A model generated the notes under the pieces. That model had not been told where the DNA came from. It did not search any database and was given only the letters and a program-made list of their open reading frames with translations. Positions 7,244-15,291 of a stretch of DNA of 64,000 bases are shown in pieces. Within the stretch, counting starts at the first letter, position 1; every line of letters starts with the position of its first letter. The position numbers and the translations under genes were made by a program. Source of the DNA: Streptomyces sp. TRM68416 (lineage in GTDB: Bacteria; Actinomycetota; Actinomycetes; Streptomycetales; Streptomycetaceae); NCBI RefSeq assembly GCF_014596915.1, contig NZ_JACVWU010000009.1, positions 233,100-297,099 of the forward strand, read 5' to 3'.

Positions 7244-8278
7244 GTGGCCAAGGTGACTCGGGATGATGTGGCGCGGCTGGCAGGGACCTCCACTGCCGTC
7301 GTCAGCTATGTCATCAACAACGGACCCCGGCCGGTCGCCCCGGCCACGCGCGAGCGTGTCCTCGCCGCGATCAAGGAACTGGGGTACCGGCCGGACCGGG
7401 TCGCCCAGGCGATGGCATCGCGGCGCACGGATCTCATAGGCCTGATCATCCCGGACGCGCGCCAGCCCTTCTTCGGGGAGATGGCGCACGCGGTCGAGCA
7501 GGCCGCCTCCGAGCGCGGAAAGATGGTCCTCGTCGGCAACACCGACTACATCGGTGAGCGCGAGGTCCACTATCTGAGAGCCTTTCTCGGCATGCGGGTC
7601 TCCGGGCTGATCCTCGTCAGCCACGCGCTGAACGACCTCGCCGCGGCGGAGATCGAGGCCTGGGACGCGCGCGTGGTGCTGCTGCACGAGCGTCCCGAGG
7701 CGATCGACGACGTCGCCGTCGTCACGGACGACCTGGGCGGCGCGCAGCTCGCCGTACAGCACCTGCTGGAGCACGGCTACGAGTACGTGGCCTGTATGGG
7801 CGGCACCGCCGAGACCCCGTCGGTCGGCGACCCGGTCTCCGACCACGTCGAGGGCTGGCGGCGCGCGATGGAGGCGGCCGGCGTGCCCACCGAGGGGCGG
7901 CTGTTCGAGGCGCCGTACAACCGGTACGACGCCTACCGGATAGCGCTCGACCTCTTCTCCGGCCCCCGGCGCCCCCCGGCGATCTTCTGCTCCACCGACG
8001 ACCAGGCCATCGGTGTGCTGCGCGCGGCGCGCGAACTCCGTATCGACGTGCCCGGTGAGCTGGCGGTGGCCGGGTTCGACGACATCAAGGAAGCGGCGCT
8101 GGCGGATCCGCCGCTGACCACGGTCGCGAGCGACCGGCCCGCCATGGCGCGGGCAGCGGTCGACCTGGTGCTGGACGACGGGCTGCGGGTGGCCGGATCC
8201 CGGCGGGAGCGGTTGAAGGTGTTCCCTTCGCGGCTGGTCGTGCGGCGGTCGTGCGGCTGCGCCCAAGCCCCTGCATGA
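7244..8278 (+). CDS. LacI-family transcriptional regulator
   Basis: A 344-residue LacI/GalR regulator. The N-terminal helix-turn-helix (about 4-24, VTRDDVARLAGTSTAVVSYV) is followed by a hinge region and a periplasmic-binding-protein-like sugar-sensing domain (DLIGLIIPDARQPFFGEM, and FDDIKEAALADPPLTTV near the end). The C-terminal VRRSCGC is typical of Streptomyces family members. The GTG start sits 83 bp after glnR. No sugar transporter or catabolic gene is near, so the effector and regulon are unknown. Length is normal and the gene looks intact. Confidence 0.9.
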   Translation: MAKVTRDDVARLAGTSTAVVSYVINNGPRPVAPATRERVLAAIKELGYRPDRVAQAMASRRTDLIGLIIPDARQPFFGEMAHAVEQAASERGKMVLVGNTDYIGEREVHYLRAFLGMRVSGLILVSHALNDLAAAEIEAWDARVVLLHERPEAIDDVAVVTDDLGGAQLAVQHLLEHGYEYVACMGGTAETPSVGDPVSDHVEGWRRAMEAAGVPTEGRLFEAPYNRYDAYRIALDLFSGPRRPPAIFCSTDDQAIGVLRAARELRIDVPGELAVAGFDDIKEAALADPPLTTVASDRPAMARAAVDLVLDDGLRVAGSRRERLKVFPSRLVVRRSCGCAQAPA

Positions 8279-8350
8279 GGGTTTCCTGAGAGCCCTCGCC
8301 AAGCTCCGAGAACCGCCCTTACATCGGGCATACGCGGTTCTGCCGGGCTT

Positions 8351-8383
8351 CTCAGTCAGCGCTCAGGAAGCTCTCATGGTCGG
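8351..8383 (+). promoter_or_regulatory. Three 11-nt-phased CTCA direct repeats before the HtrA-like gene
   Basis: Units CTCAGTCAGCG (8351), CTCAGGAAGCT (8362) and CTCATGGTCGG (8373) repeat at exactly 11-nt spacing, the geometry used by OmpR/PhoB-type response regulators. An inverted TTCCTGAG copy lies at 8283-8290. The downstream two-component system is OmpR type and is linked to secretion stress, so this is a candidate binding site. Binding is inferred. Confidence 0.45.
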
Positions 8384-8400
8384 GCCACATGCTCATTTCC

Positions 8401-9381
8401 ATGACCGAGAGCTTCCGCCGCAGCGGCGAGTACGAGGACCCGTCCACCTCCTCCCCCGTGAACCCCGAGTGGCCCGCCCCGCCGGCGTACCCGCCCGCTC
8501 AGCCGGTCGCCACCGCTCCGAGGAAGCGGACCCGGGGCCCCGTCGCCCTCCTCGCCGCCGTCGCGCTCGTCGCCGCGGCCGTGGGCGGCGGCACCGCGTA
8601 CGCCGTCCAGGAACTGACCGGCAGCGACACCGTCGCCGCGAGCACCACCACCAGCGTCGTGCCCTCCAGCAAGAAGGGCGACATCGCGGCCGTGGCCGAG
8701 GCGGTCAGCCCGAGCATCGTCGAGATCAACGCCACCTCGCGCTCCGGCGAGTCGACCGGGTCCGGCGTGATCATCACCGGTGACGGTGAGATCGTCACCA
8801 ACAACCACGTCATCGCCGGCGACTCCACGATCAAGGTGACGACCAGCGACGGCAAGGAGTACACCGCGCAGGTCGTCGGCACCGACTCCAGCAAGGACCT
8901 CGCGCTGATCAAGCTGGAGAACGCCTCCGGCCTGAAGGCGGCGAGCCTCGGCGACTCCTCCGCCGTGCAGGTGGGCGACCAGGTCGTGGCGATCGGCTCC
9001 CCCGAGGGCCTGACCGGCACCGTGACCAGCGGCATCGTCTCGGCGCTCGACCGCGATGTCACCGTCTCCACCGACGGGGGCCAGCAGCAACAGCAGCCGG
9101 GCGGCGGCTGGCCGTTCGAGTTCGGCGGCCAGGAGTTCAACGGCGACACCGGCTCGTCCACGACGACGTACAAGGCGATCCAGACCGACGCCTCCCTGAA
9201 CCCCGGCAACTCCGGGGGCGCGCTGATCGACATGAGCGGCAACATCATCGGCATCAACTCCGCGATGTACGCGTCCGCCTCGTCCTCCTCCGACGCCGGC
9301 AGCGTCGGCCTCGGCTTCGCCATCCCGATCAACACCGTCAAGTCCGACCTGGCGAAGCTGCGCTCGGGCTCCCAGGAGTAA
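8401..9381 (+). CDS. HtrA/DegP-like membrane-anchored serine protease without PDZ domain
   Basis: With ATG 8401 the protein has 326 residues: a Pro-rich cytoplasmic tail, one transmembrane segment (about 47-69) and an S1C trypsin-like domain. The catalytic triad is visible as His136 (NNHVIAG), Asp166 (KDLALIK) and Ser271 (NPGNSGG). A Gln/Gly-rich insert lies at about 227-250. The chain ends right after the protease domain, so the PDZ domain of classical HtrA is absent. It would degrade misfolded proteins outside the membrane. An in-frame ATG at 8389 would add four residues; neither start has a strong ribosome site. The neighbouring two-component genes suggest regulation by secretion stress. 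Confidence 0.88.
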   Translation: MTESFRRSGEYEDPSTSSPVNPEWPAPPAYPPAQPVATAPRKRTRGPVALLAAVALVAAAVGGGTAYAVQELTGSDTVAASTTTSVVPSSKKGDIAAVAEAVSPSIVEINATSRSGESTGSGVIITGDGEIVTNNHVIAGDSTIKVTTSDGKEYTAQVVGTDSSKDLALIKLENASGLKAASLGDSSAVQVGDQVVAIGSPEGLTGTVTSGIVSALDRDVTVSTDGGQQQQQPGGGWPFEFGGQEFNGDTGSSTTTYKAIQTDASLNPGNSGGALIDMSGNIIGINSAMYASASSSSDAGSVGLGFAIPINTVKSDLAKLRSGSQE

Positions 9382-9391
9382 GGGGTACGTC

Positions 9392-9565
9392 ATGATCAAG
9401 CAGGTCTCCCACACCGTCGCCGACCCCGACCCGGCGAGCCTCGCCCTGGCACTGGAGGTGGCGTACGAGCTGCACGCACCCGTCACCTCGAGGGCCCCGG
9501 AGCTGGCCACGGGCCGCCCGACGGCCCGCAGCCGCACCCGCCGCCGTACGACGGCCCGCGCGTAA
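9392..9565 (+). CDS. Small basic protein, hypothetical
   Basis: A 57-residue ORF that starts 10 bp after the protease stop, with AGGAGTAAGGGG (overlapping that stop) as ribosome site. The N-terminal 30 residues look folded (MIKQVSHTVADPDPASLALA, then LEVAYELHAP), and the C-terminus is Arg/Thr-rich and strongly basic (SRTRRRTTARA). It is too short for standard ORF cut-offs. It appears co-transcribed with the protease gene. I recognise no family, and the coding call rests on position, ribosome site and codon usage. Confidence 0.55.
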   Translation: MIKQVSHTVADPDPASLALALEVAYELHAPVTSRAPELATGRPTARSRTRRRTTARA

Positions 9566-9663
9566 TCCGCCTGGGTAAATCCGCCTCTCAACGCACCGGC
9601 CACCGGCATGCGAGGCTGAAGGTGTCGTTGAACCGTCCCTCCGCACCCGAGGAACCCGCAGCC

Positions 9664-10401
9664 ATGAGCCCCGCCGAAGGCGACCGTGACCCCCAGCGCA
9701 TCCTGATCGTCGACGACGAGCCGGCCGTACGCGAAGCACTCCAGCGCAGCCTCGCCTTCGAGGGATACGACACGGAGGTCGCCGTCGACGGCGCCGACGC
9801 CCTGGAGAAGGCCATCGCCTACCGGCCCGACCTGGTGGTCCTCGACATCCAGATGCCCCGGATGGACGGCCTGACCGCCGCGCGCCGCATCCGCGGGGCG
9901 GGCGACACCACCCCGATCCTGATGCTGACGGCCCGCGACACGGTCGGCGACCGCGTCACCGGACTGGACGCGGGCGCCGACGACTACCTGGTCAAGCCCT
10001 TCGAACTCGACGAACTCTTCGCCCGCGTCCGCGCCCTGCTGCGCCGCAGCTCCTACGCGGCGGCGGCCGGCGCGGGCCCGGCGGAGGACGACGAGGCGCT
10101 GACCTTCGCGGACCTGCGCATGAACCTCGCGACGCGGGAGGTGACCCGGGGCGGGCGGCCGGTGGAGCTGACCCGTACCGAGTTCACCCTGCTGGAGATG
10201 TTCATGGCGCACCCGCGCCAGGTGCTGACCCGCGAGCAGATCCTCAAGGCCGTCTGGGGCTTCGACTTCGAGCCGTCGTCGAACTCCCTCGACGTGTACG
10301 TCATGTACCTCCGCCGCAAGACCGAGGCGGGCGGCGAGCCCCGCCTCGTCCACACCGTGCGCGGCGTCGGGTACGTCCTGCGCCAGGGCGGCGCCGAGTG
10401 A
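9664..10401 (+). CDS. cssR: OmpR-type response regulator, CssR-like
   Basis: A 245-residue response regulator: receiver domain with acidic pair Asp17/Asp18 and phospho-acceptor Asp61 (VVLDIQMP), conserved Lys in LVKPFE, and a C-terminal winged helix (LTRTEFTLLEMFMAHPRQVL, then SNSLDVYVMYLRRK). I start it at ATG 9664, which has GAGGAA ten bases upstream, rather than the in-frame GTG at 9622. It overlaps the kinase gene by 4 nt. Position next to an HtrA-like protease matches SCO4156/SCO4155, named CssRS in S. coelicolor/S. lividans work on secretion stress; the name is by synteny from memory. Confidence 0.88.
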   Translation: MSPAEGDRDPQRILIVDDEPAVREALQRSLAFEGYDTEVAVDGADALEKAIAYRPDLVVLDIQMPRMDGLTAARRIRGAGDTTPILMLTARDTVGDRVTGLDAGADDYLVKPFELDELFARVRALLRRSSYAAAAGAGPAEDDEALTFADLRMNLATREVTRGGRPVELTRTEFTLLEMFMAHPRQVLTREQILKAVWGFDFEPSSNSLDVYVMYLRRKTEAGGEPRLVHTVRGVGYVLRQGGAE

Positions 10402-11852
10402 GAAGAGTGCTACGGCGCTTCCGCGCGCTGCCGATCCGCTCGCGGCTGGCGTTGCTGGTGGCGGCGGCGGTGGCGTTCGCGGTGGCGGCGGTTTCGGTGA
10501 CGTGCTGGTTCATCGTGCAGGGGAAGCTGTACGAGGAACTCGACAACGACCTGGAGTCGAGCGTCGGCCGGTCGCAGCCCGAGGCCGCGGTGGCCGCCGC
10601 CCTGGACGCCTGCGCACAGTCACCCTCCGCCGCGGCCGTCTTCGGACCGCGGTTCAAGGGCTACTCCCAGCTCGTGCAGTCGGACGGCACCGCTTGCCTG
10701 TACGGCAGCTCCGGGGCCCTGGTGAAGGTCACCGGCAGCGACCGGAAGGTGGCCGAGGCCCCGCAGATCGGCCGGGGGGCGCTCCGCAACGGGACGGACA
10801 AGGACGGAAACCCGGTACGGGTGCTGACCACCGCCCTGGTCGTGAACAGCGCCGACGGCCACTACGTCGTCAAGGACACCGCACTGCTCATCGCCGTGCC
10901 CATCAGCAGCACCAAGTCCACCCTCAACGAACTCGCCCTCATCCTCCTCCTCGTCTCCGGCGTCGGAGTCCTCGGCGCGGGAGCCGCGGGACTCGCCGTC
11001 GCCCGCGCGGGCCTCCGCCCCGTCGACAAACTCACCGAGGCCGTCGAACACGTGGCCCGCACCGAGGACCTGAGCGTCCGCATCCCCGTGGAGGACGACA
11101 GCGAGGACGAGGTCGCGCGCCTGTCCCGCTCCTTCAACTCGATGACGTCCTCCCTGGCCAGCTCCCGCGACCTCCAGCAGCAGCTCATCGCGGACGCCGG
11201 CCACGAACTGCGCACCCCCCTCACCTCCCTCCGCACGAACATCGAACTCCTTACCCGCAGCGAGGAGACGGGCCGCCCGATCCCTCCGGAGGACCGCAAG
11301 GCGCTGATGGCGTCGGTGAAGGCACAGATGACCGAACTCGCCTCCCTGATCGGCGACTTGCAGGAGCTGTCCCGCTCGGAGGGCCAGCGCGGCGAACGCG
11401 TCCAGGTGGTGTCGCTGCAGGACACCGTCGAGTCCGCCCTGCGCCGCGCCCGCCTGCGCGGCCCGGAGCTGACCATCACGGCCGACCTCCAGCCCTGGTA
11501 CGTCCGCGCGGAACCGGCGGCGCTGGAGCGCGCGGTGGTCAACATCCTCGACAACGCGGTGAAGTTCAGCCCCGGGGCCGGCACCGTCGAGGTGTCCCTG
11601 GCCGACGGCGTCCTCACCGTCCGCGACCACGGCCCCGGCATCCCCGCCGAGGAACTCCCCCACGTCTTCGACCGCTTCTGGCGCTCCCCCTCGGCCCGCG
11701 CCCTCCCCGGCTCCGGCCTCGGCCTCTCCATCGTCGCCCGCACGATCCAACAGGCGGGCGGCACGGTGTCACTGACCCCGGCGGAGAACGGCGGCACGGT
11801 GGCGACGGTACGCCTGCCGGGGGCACCGGTGCCGCCGCCGGAGGTCCCTTAA
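10398..11852 (+). CDS. cssS: Sensor histidine kinase, CssS-like
   Basis: A 484-residue membrane kinase. TM1 is at about 15-40, an extracytoplasmic sensor region at about 41-177, TM2 at about 178-204, then HAMP (RPVDKLTEAVEHVARTEDL) and HisKA with phospho-acceptor His269 (ADAGHELRTPL). The ATPase domain shows the N box (NILDNAVKFSP), G1 (DHGPGIP) and G2 (GSGLGLSIV). The GTG start overlaps the regulator stop (GTGA), so the pair is translationally coupled. The extracellular region contains two Cys residues (about 72 and 100) that could form a disulfide. It probably senses misfolded secreted protein, by analogy only. Confidence 0.88.
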   Translation: MRRVLRRFRALPIRSRLALLVAAAVAFAVAAVSVTCWFIVQGKLYEELDNDLESSVGRSQPEAAVAAALDACAQSPSAAAVFGPRFKGYSQLVQSDGTACLYGSSGALVKVTGSDRKVAEAPQIGRGALRNGTDKDGNPVRVLTTALVVNSADGHYVVKDTALLIAVPISSTKSTLNELALILLLVSGVGVLGAGAAGLAVARAGLRPVDKLTEAVEHVARTEDLSVRIPVEDDSEDEVARLSRSFNSMTSSLASSRDLQQQLIADAGHELRTPLTSLRTNIELLTRSEETGRPIPPEDRKALMASVKAQMTELASLIGDLQELSRSEGQRGERVQVVSLQDTVESALRRARLRGPELTITADLQPWYVRAEPAALERAVVNILDNAVKFSPGAGTVEVSLADGVLTVRDHGPGIPAEELPHVFDRFWRSPSARALPGSGLGLSIVARTIQQAGGTVSLTPAENGGTVATVRLPGAPVPPPEVP

Positions 11853-11898
11853 GGGGCGTGGTCAACGGTCTCCGCGAGCTTGTCGCGTGCAGACAGTC

Positions 11899-11921
11899 AA
11901 GCCCGGCGTCGAACCGGGCTT
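11899..11921 (+). terminator. Hairpin after cssS
   Basis: AAGCCCGG (11899-11906) pairs perfectly with CCGGGCTT (11914-11921) around a 7-nt loop, followed by CCCTT. It lies between the convergent kinase gene and the DUF7691 gene and can end transcripts from both sides. Confidence 0.7.
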
Positions 11922-11942
11922 CCCTTCGACATGGCTCCTCGG

Positions 11943-12596
11943 TCAGCCGGTGATGGAGAAGAACATCGTGTCCTGGGTGTACCAGTCGATGTTCTTCGTG
12001 GCGTACTCCCACTCGCTGTGCTCGAACTCCAGCTTCTCGATGATCTGTTGGGTGTCGTACCGGAAGCTCTCGTCCATCCGGTCCAGCACCGCACGGTAGG
12101 CATCGGCGGCGGGCTTGGCCTTGGCCAGGGGGAGCATGCCGATGTGAGGACCGTCGAAGGGGTAGGGGATGTAGAAGGGGATCTCCCGGGGCGGGCCGGA
12201 GAACAGGTGGTCGTGCAGCAGCAGATCGGCGCTCACGCCCAGGCGGCGCAGTTCGTCGTCGAGCAGGCCGAAGAAGGTCGACGGCTTGGAGTACACGCCG
12301 AAGTCGGCGGGATCGGACGCGTTGCAGTCGATGATGTGCTGGAGGGCACGGTAGTAGGCACCCGCCGCGTACTCCGCGTCCGAACTCGCGTGGCCGGCCA
12401 CGAGGTGGTCCAGCGCCTCCGGTATGGGCAGGCCCCAGTCGATGTCCTGCTGCTCCAGGGCGAGTTGGCTCCGCTGCGCCATCTCACGCATCGCGCCGAG
12501 ACGCCGCTCCTGGTCAGAGGTGAGGTTCCCGGCGGCTCCGAGGAACGCCAGGACGTGGGCCTTGTCAGCCGTGCTGTACGAGATGATCCGACTCAT
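11943..12596 (-). CDS. DUF7691-like hypothetical protein
   Basis: A 218-residue soluble protein starting MSRIISYSTADKAHVLAFLG. It has the run of features seen in Streptomyces proteins of the DUF7691 type: an N-terminal helical region, EALDHLVAG, and a C-terminal EFEHSEWEYATKNIDWYTQ ending. The function is unknown. The frame continues upstream to other Met codons, but residue 9 of the long frame (ATG 12596) matches the usual N-terminus as I remember it. A ribosome site is weak. It begins a block of minus-strand genes that look accessory. Confidence 0.65.
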   Translation of the reverse strand: MSRIISYSTADKAHVLAFLGAAGNLTSDQERRLGAMREMAQRSQLALEQQDIDWGLPIPEALDHLVAGHASSDAEYAAGAYYRALQHIIDCNASDPADFGVYSKPSTFFGLLDDELRRLGVSADLLLHDHLFSGPPREIPFYIPYPFDGPHIGMLPLAKAKPAADAYRAVLDRMDESFRYDTQQIIEKLEFEHSEWEYATKNIDWYTQDTMFFSITG

Positions 12597-12638
12597 GATC
12601 ACCATGCTGCCAGCCACCACTGACAATCGACTCGGCCC

Positions 12639-13004
12639 CTAGACTTCGTCGCCACGCGTGGCTGGCTCGTCCCACGCGGGCCCCTGCCAAAAGATCTCTT
12701 CGACCACGATCTGCGGATCTTCGGTTCGGCGGACGAAGGTGTACTTCAGCCAGCCGTTTCCCTCGTCGAAAAAGCAGACGTGGCGCCCCTTCGGATCAGC
12801 GGACCGGACCGGCACGACCCACATACCCTCCGGAAGCCCGGCATCAGCGTCGATGCCGCGGAAGTACGGGTCTTTCGCCGTGACCAGTTCAGAGCGCGCC
12901 GCGAGGGCGATCTCACGAACACGGTCGGGCAGCGCCTCGAAGCCGGCGAGAGCATCGATCCGCCAATCCGCTTGCCACGGCGGTCCCATGAACCCATCAG
13001 TCAC
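12639..13004 (-). CDS. ParE/RelE-like putative toxin component
   Basis: A 121-residue protein read from GTG 13004, whose GTG overlaps the stop of the upstream DUF6247 gene by 4 nt. The sequence has the layout of compact RelE/ParE-like proteins: an early helix (FEALPDRVREIALAAR), then strands, and the C-terminal YTFVRRTEDPQIVVEEIFW, where RelE-like folds end. Similar pairs with DUF6247 are common in Streptomyces. I cannot point to a defined catalytic triad, so toxin activity is inferred from size, overlap and fold impression. The downstream neighbour is the DUF7691 gene, 42 bp away. Confidence 0.55.
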   Translation of the reverse strand: MTDGFMGPPWQADWRIDALAGFEALPDRVREIALAARSELVTAKDPYFRGIDADAGLPEGMWVVPVRSADPKGRHVCFFDEGNGWLKYTFVRRTEDPQIVVEEIFWQGPAWDEPATRGDEV

Positions 13005-13351
13005 TCGCCGGGCTCCAGTTCTTGGAGCTGGTGGTGAATCCTCGCCGCCTCTTCGAGGAGAGCTTTGGCTTCGGCGATATCTGTGCACTCGTACGCGGCT
13101 CGGTGCTCGAGGTCGCGAACATGAGCGTCCAGCTCGGGGTCGCGAGCGAGGGCGTACTCACCCCACCACAGGGCCATGAACGCAGGCACCGGCCCGAGGT
13201 TGTAGGCGTCGGCGATCGCCCGCTTCCAGTGCGCGTCGAAGTCAGGAAGAAGCTCGGGAGTGTGCTCCGCAATGGCCTCGCGCAGCGCCTTCGGGGTCCG
13301 CTCGGGCATGGGGGGGACGTCAGGACCGAGTTCCGCAGCGTGGGGAGCCAT
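13001..13351 (-). CDS. DUF6247-family protein, putative antitoxin partner
   Basis: A 116-residue mostly helical protein (ERTPKALREAIAEHTPELL, then DFDAHWKRAIADAYNLGPVP, then FMALWWGEYALARDPELDA). This is the DUF6247 family of actinomycetes, usually encoded just upstream of a small RelE-like protein. I start it at ATG 13351, which has AAGGAGG nine bases upstream; the in-frame start at 13390 lacks one. The stop overlaps the GTG of the next gene, which ensures matched synthesis as in toxin-antitoxin operons. No DNA-binding motif is obvious. The role is inferred. Confidence 0.65.
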   Translation of the reverse strand: MAPHAAELGPDVPPMPERTPKALREAIAEHTPELLPDFDAHWKRAIADAYNLGPVPAFMALWWGEYALARDPELDAHVRDLEHRAAYECTDIAEAKALLEEAARIHHQLQELEPGE

Positions 13352-13447
13352 GATCGATGTCCTCCTTCGACGTGCCGTGTCTACGACCATAACGAGGTCA
13401 CCGTCCCCGCGCCGTCCCGCCTTTCCAGCCGCTTCACCCGAGGGGGA

Positions 13448-13654
13448 CTACACCCGCCCCGCCTTGACGCCCCCCATGAACGCGGACCACGACGACGCCG
13501 AGAAGACCAGCGGCTGGGACGACGGGGTCTTGCTGTCGCGGACCGGGACTATGCCGGGGTGGTCGTCGGTGACCTCGACGCAGTTGTTGTCTCCCCCGTC
13601 GCTGTAGGACGACTTGCGCCACACGGCGGTGCCGAGGTCGGGGGTGTGCTTCAT
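13448..13654 (-). CDS. DUF397 domain protein
   Basis: A 68-residue protein with the complete DUF397 pattern: WRKSSYSDGGDNNCVEV, VPVRDSKTP, and FSASSWSAFMGGVKAG. DUF397 proteins are small partners of Scr1/DUF5753 helix-turn-helix regulators in Streptomyces and are thought to act as their antagonists or co-factors (the WhiJ/BldB-like paralogue sets). Its start overlaps by 4 nt the stop of a truncated Scr1-type gene, so the partner regulator here is broken. Confidence 0.9.
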   Translation of the reverse strand: MKHTPDLGTAVWRKSSYSDGGDNNCVEVTDDHPGIVPVRDSKTPSSQPLVFSASSWSAFMGGVKAGRV

Positions 13655-13854
13655 GATCTGTACTCCTCCAGTACGTCCCTGATGAACGCGAGCGAGTCAG
13701 ACGGTGACAGCGCCACGTCCCTGAGCCGATCGTAGGACAGTCGGTACTGCAGGACTCCGTCCGGTTCCTCGGTCAACTCGCCCCGGGTATTGCCTTCCAC
13801 GTAGGCAACACCGCTGCCGTCCTTCTGCCACAGCAGTGTCAGCGATGCGTACAT
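13651..13854 (-). pseudogene. Remnant of a Scr1/DUF5753 helix-turn-helix regulator
   Basis: The 67-residue frame reads GVAYVEGNTRGELTEEPDGV, then RLSYDRLRDVALSPSDSLAF and a short acidic tail, which matches the last part of the DUF5753 (Scr1) domain. Full regulators are about 280 residues with an N-terminal helix-turn-helix; here the first roughly 210 residues are missing, and an in-frame stop (TAA) lies two codons before the ATG. The frame still overlaps the DUF397 gene by 4 nt as in intact pairs. At its 5' edge it abuts the truncated Uma2 gene, so a deletion probably fused the two. Confidence 0.65.
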
Positions 13855-14257
13855 GTGTTACCAGGACACCAACATCATTCACCAGCGCAAGGGGTGGGTC
13901 CCGGACGCCTTTGTCGCCCCTGAAGACTTGGAGTCGTGCGCGGATGAAGACCACCTGGGCGTTCTGGCCAAGGCGGTCCACCTCGTCGTCGAAGTCGTCT
14001 CCCCCGGCGACCGCAACCAGGACCGCGACCGCGTCCGCAAGCGCCGCGAATACGCGCGCGCAGGCATCCCCGTGTACGTCCTCGTCGACGACTACGACGG
14101 TCAGGGCGCCGTCACTCTCTTCACCCGCCCCCGCCCCGACAAGGCGGACTGGGAGGACATCCACCGCGTCCCCTACGGCACCGAGGTCACCGTCCCCGAA
14201 GGCCCCGCCAAGGGGTTTGTGATCGGCGAGGCCATCACCGGCGCCAGGCGGGTCTGA
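13853..14257 (+). pseudogene. 5'-truncated Uma2-family endonuclease gene
   Basis: The 134-residue frame starts within the Uma2 (DUF820) PD-(D/E)xK nuclease fold: WVPDAFVAPEDLE holds the catalytic-type Asp, HLVVEVVSPGDRN the Glu and REYARAGIPVYVLVDD the following strand. Intact proteins are about 190 residues, so roughly the first 70-80 are absent. The nominal ATG 13853 overlaps the ATG of the opposite-strand Scr1 remnant and lacks a ribosome site. The core nuclease residues remain, but it is likely a decayed gene at a rearrangement junction. Confidence 0.65.
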
Positions 14258-14259
14258 GG

Positions 14260-15291
14260 TCAGGCGTCCAGCAGGGTTCCCGGCAGGTCGAACCGCTTGG
14301 TCCGGCCGGTGGCCAGGTCCACCCGGGTGACCGTCCGCTCCGTGTAGAGGAGCCAGCCCGCCGGTGTGGGCGCGAGGGCGAGGGCCGCGGCGACGCCCTC
14401 GACCCGCGCGCGGTGCAGTTGCTTGCCGCTGACGGCGTCCAGCTCGACGATCTGCGTGTCCTCGCCGGTCGACACCGCGAGCACGAGCGAGGAACCGGTC
14501 GCGGCCACCGCGTCAGGACGGCCACCGGCGACCGAGACCGTCGTCGCGGTGTCGGTGCGTGTGAGGTCCGTCCGGAGAGGGCCGGAGGCGGACGACCGCG
14601 CGCCCACGACGACCGGACGGCCGGACGGGCAGGCCAGGTCCATGATCTCCAGGTCCGAGGGGACGGGTACGGGGGTCGTCTCGCCGTCGTGCATGTCCAC
14701 CGCGTAGACCTGTCGGTCGTCGTCGGCCAGGCAGACCGTGTCCGCGCCCGGATCCGACGCGGCGAGCCCGATCGTGCCGGGGATCCTCAGCTCACGCCGG
14801 GTGCTCCAGTCGGACGGGTCCTTGACCAGGACGCCGGACGTACCGGCGCGGTCGGGCAGGCCCGGCACCTCGGCGACCAGGTTCTTCCCCGGGAGCACAC
14901 GCCGTAGCCGCTCGTCGCCCGCCATGCCGTCGAGGACGTGGTCCGTCCGGTTGATCACGTAACGGCGGTCCGGGCCGCCACCGTCCCGGGGGACGCTCAA
15001 TAGCCAGCGGCCGTCGGCCAGTTCGACGATCCCGGGGCTCACCGCATCCGTGTCGTCCGCCTGTTGCGGCACGACCACCAGACTCTCCGCCCGCCCCGCC
15101 CGCGCATTCACCCCCACCACCGTCACCAGCCCGTCGACCCGCGCCAGCGCGAAGGTCGTGGCACCCCGCCAGTCGTGCCCCAGCTCCACTCCACCGGGGC
15201 CGGCGCAGGCCGCGGTCAGGGCGAGCGTCGAACAGAGCGCAGGCAACAGGCGGGTACGAGCACGCATCGACCGAGGCATCGAACCGCTCAC
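14260..15291 (-). CDS. Lipoprotein with beta-propeller-like repeats, partner of an ABC exporter
   Basis: A 343-residue exported protein. After a short basic start it has a signal sequence ending in a lipobox (LALTAAC), so it should be lipid-anchored outside the membrane. The rest is beta-rich with repeated motifs such as DRQVYAVDMHDGE, TQIVELDAVSGKQLHRARV and TVTRVDLATGRTKRFDLPG, which resemble PQQ/WD-type propeller blades. The GTG start at 15291 overlaps the permease stop (GTGA); ATGs at 15279 and 15267 are alternatives. It is the last gene of a five-gene operon. No enzyme motif is seen; binding of a ligand or protein is likely. Confidence 0.75.
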   Translation of the reverse strand: MSGSMPRSMRARTRLLPALCSTLALTAACAGPGGVELGHDWRGATTFALARVDGLVTVVGVNARAGRAESLVVVPQQADDTDAVSPGIVELADGRWLLSVPRDGGGPDRRYVINRTDHVLDGMAGDERLRRVLPGKNLVAEVPGLPDRAGTSGVLVKDPSDWSTRRELRIPGTIGLAASDPGADTVCLADDDRQVYAVDMHDGETTPVPVPSDLEIMDLACPSGRPVVVGARSSASGPLRTDLTRTDTATTVSVAGGRPDAVAATGSSLVLAVSTGEDTQIVELDAVSGKQLHRARVEGVAAALALAPTPAGWLLYTERTVTRVDLATGRTKRFDLPGTLLDA

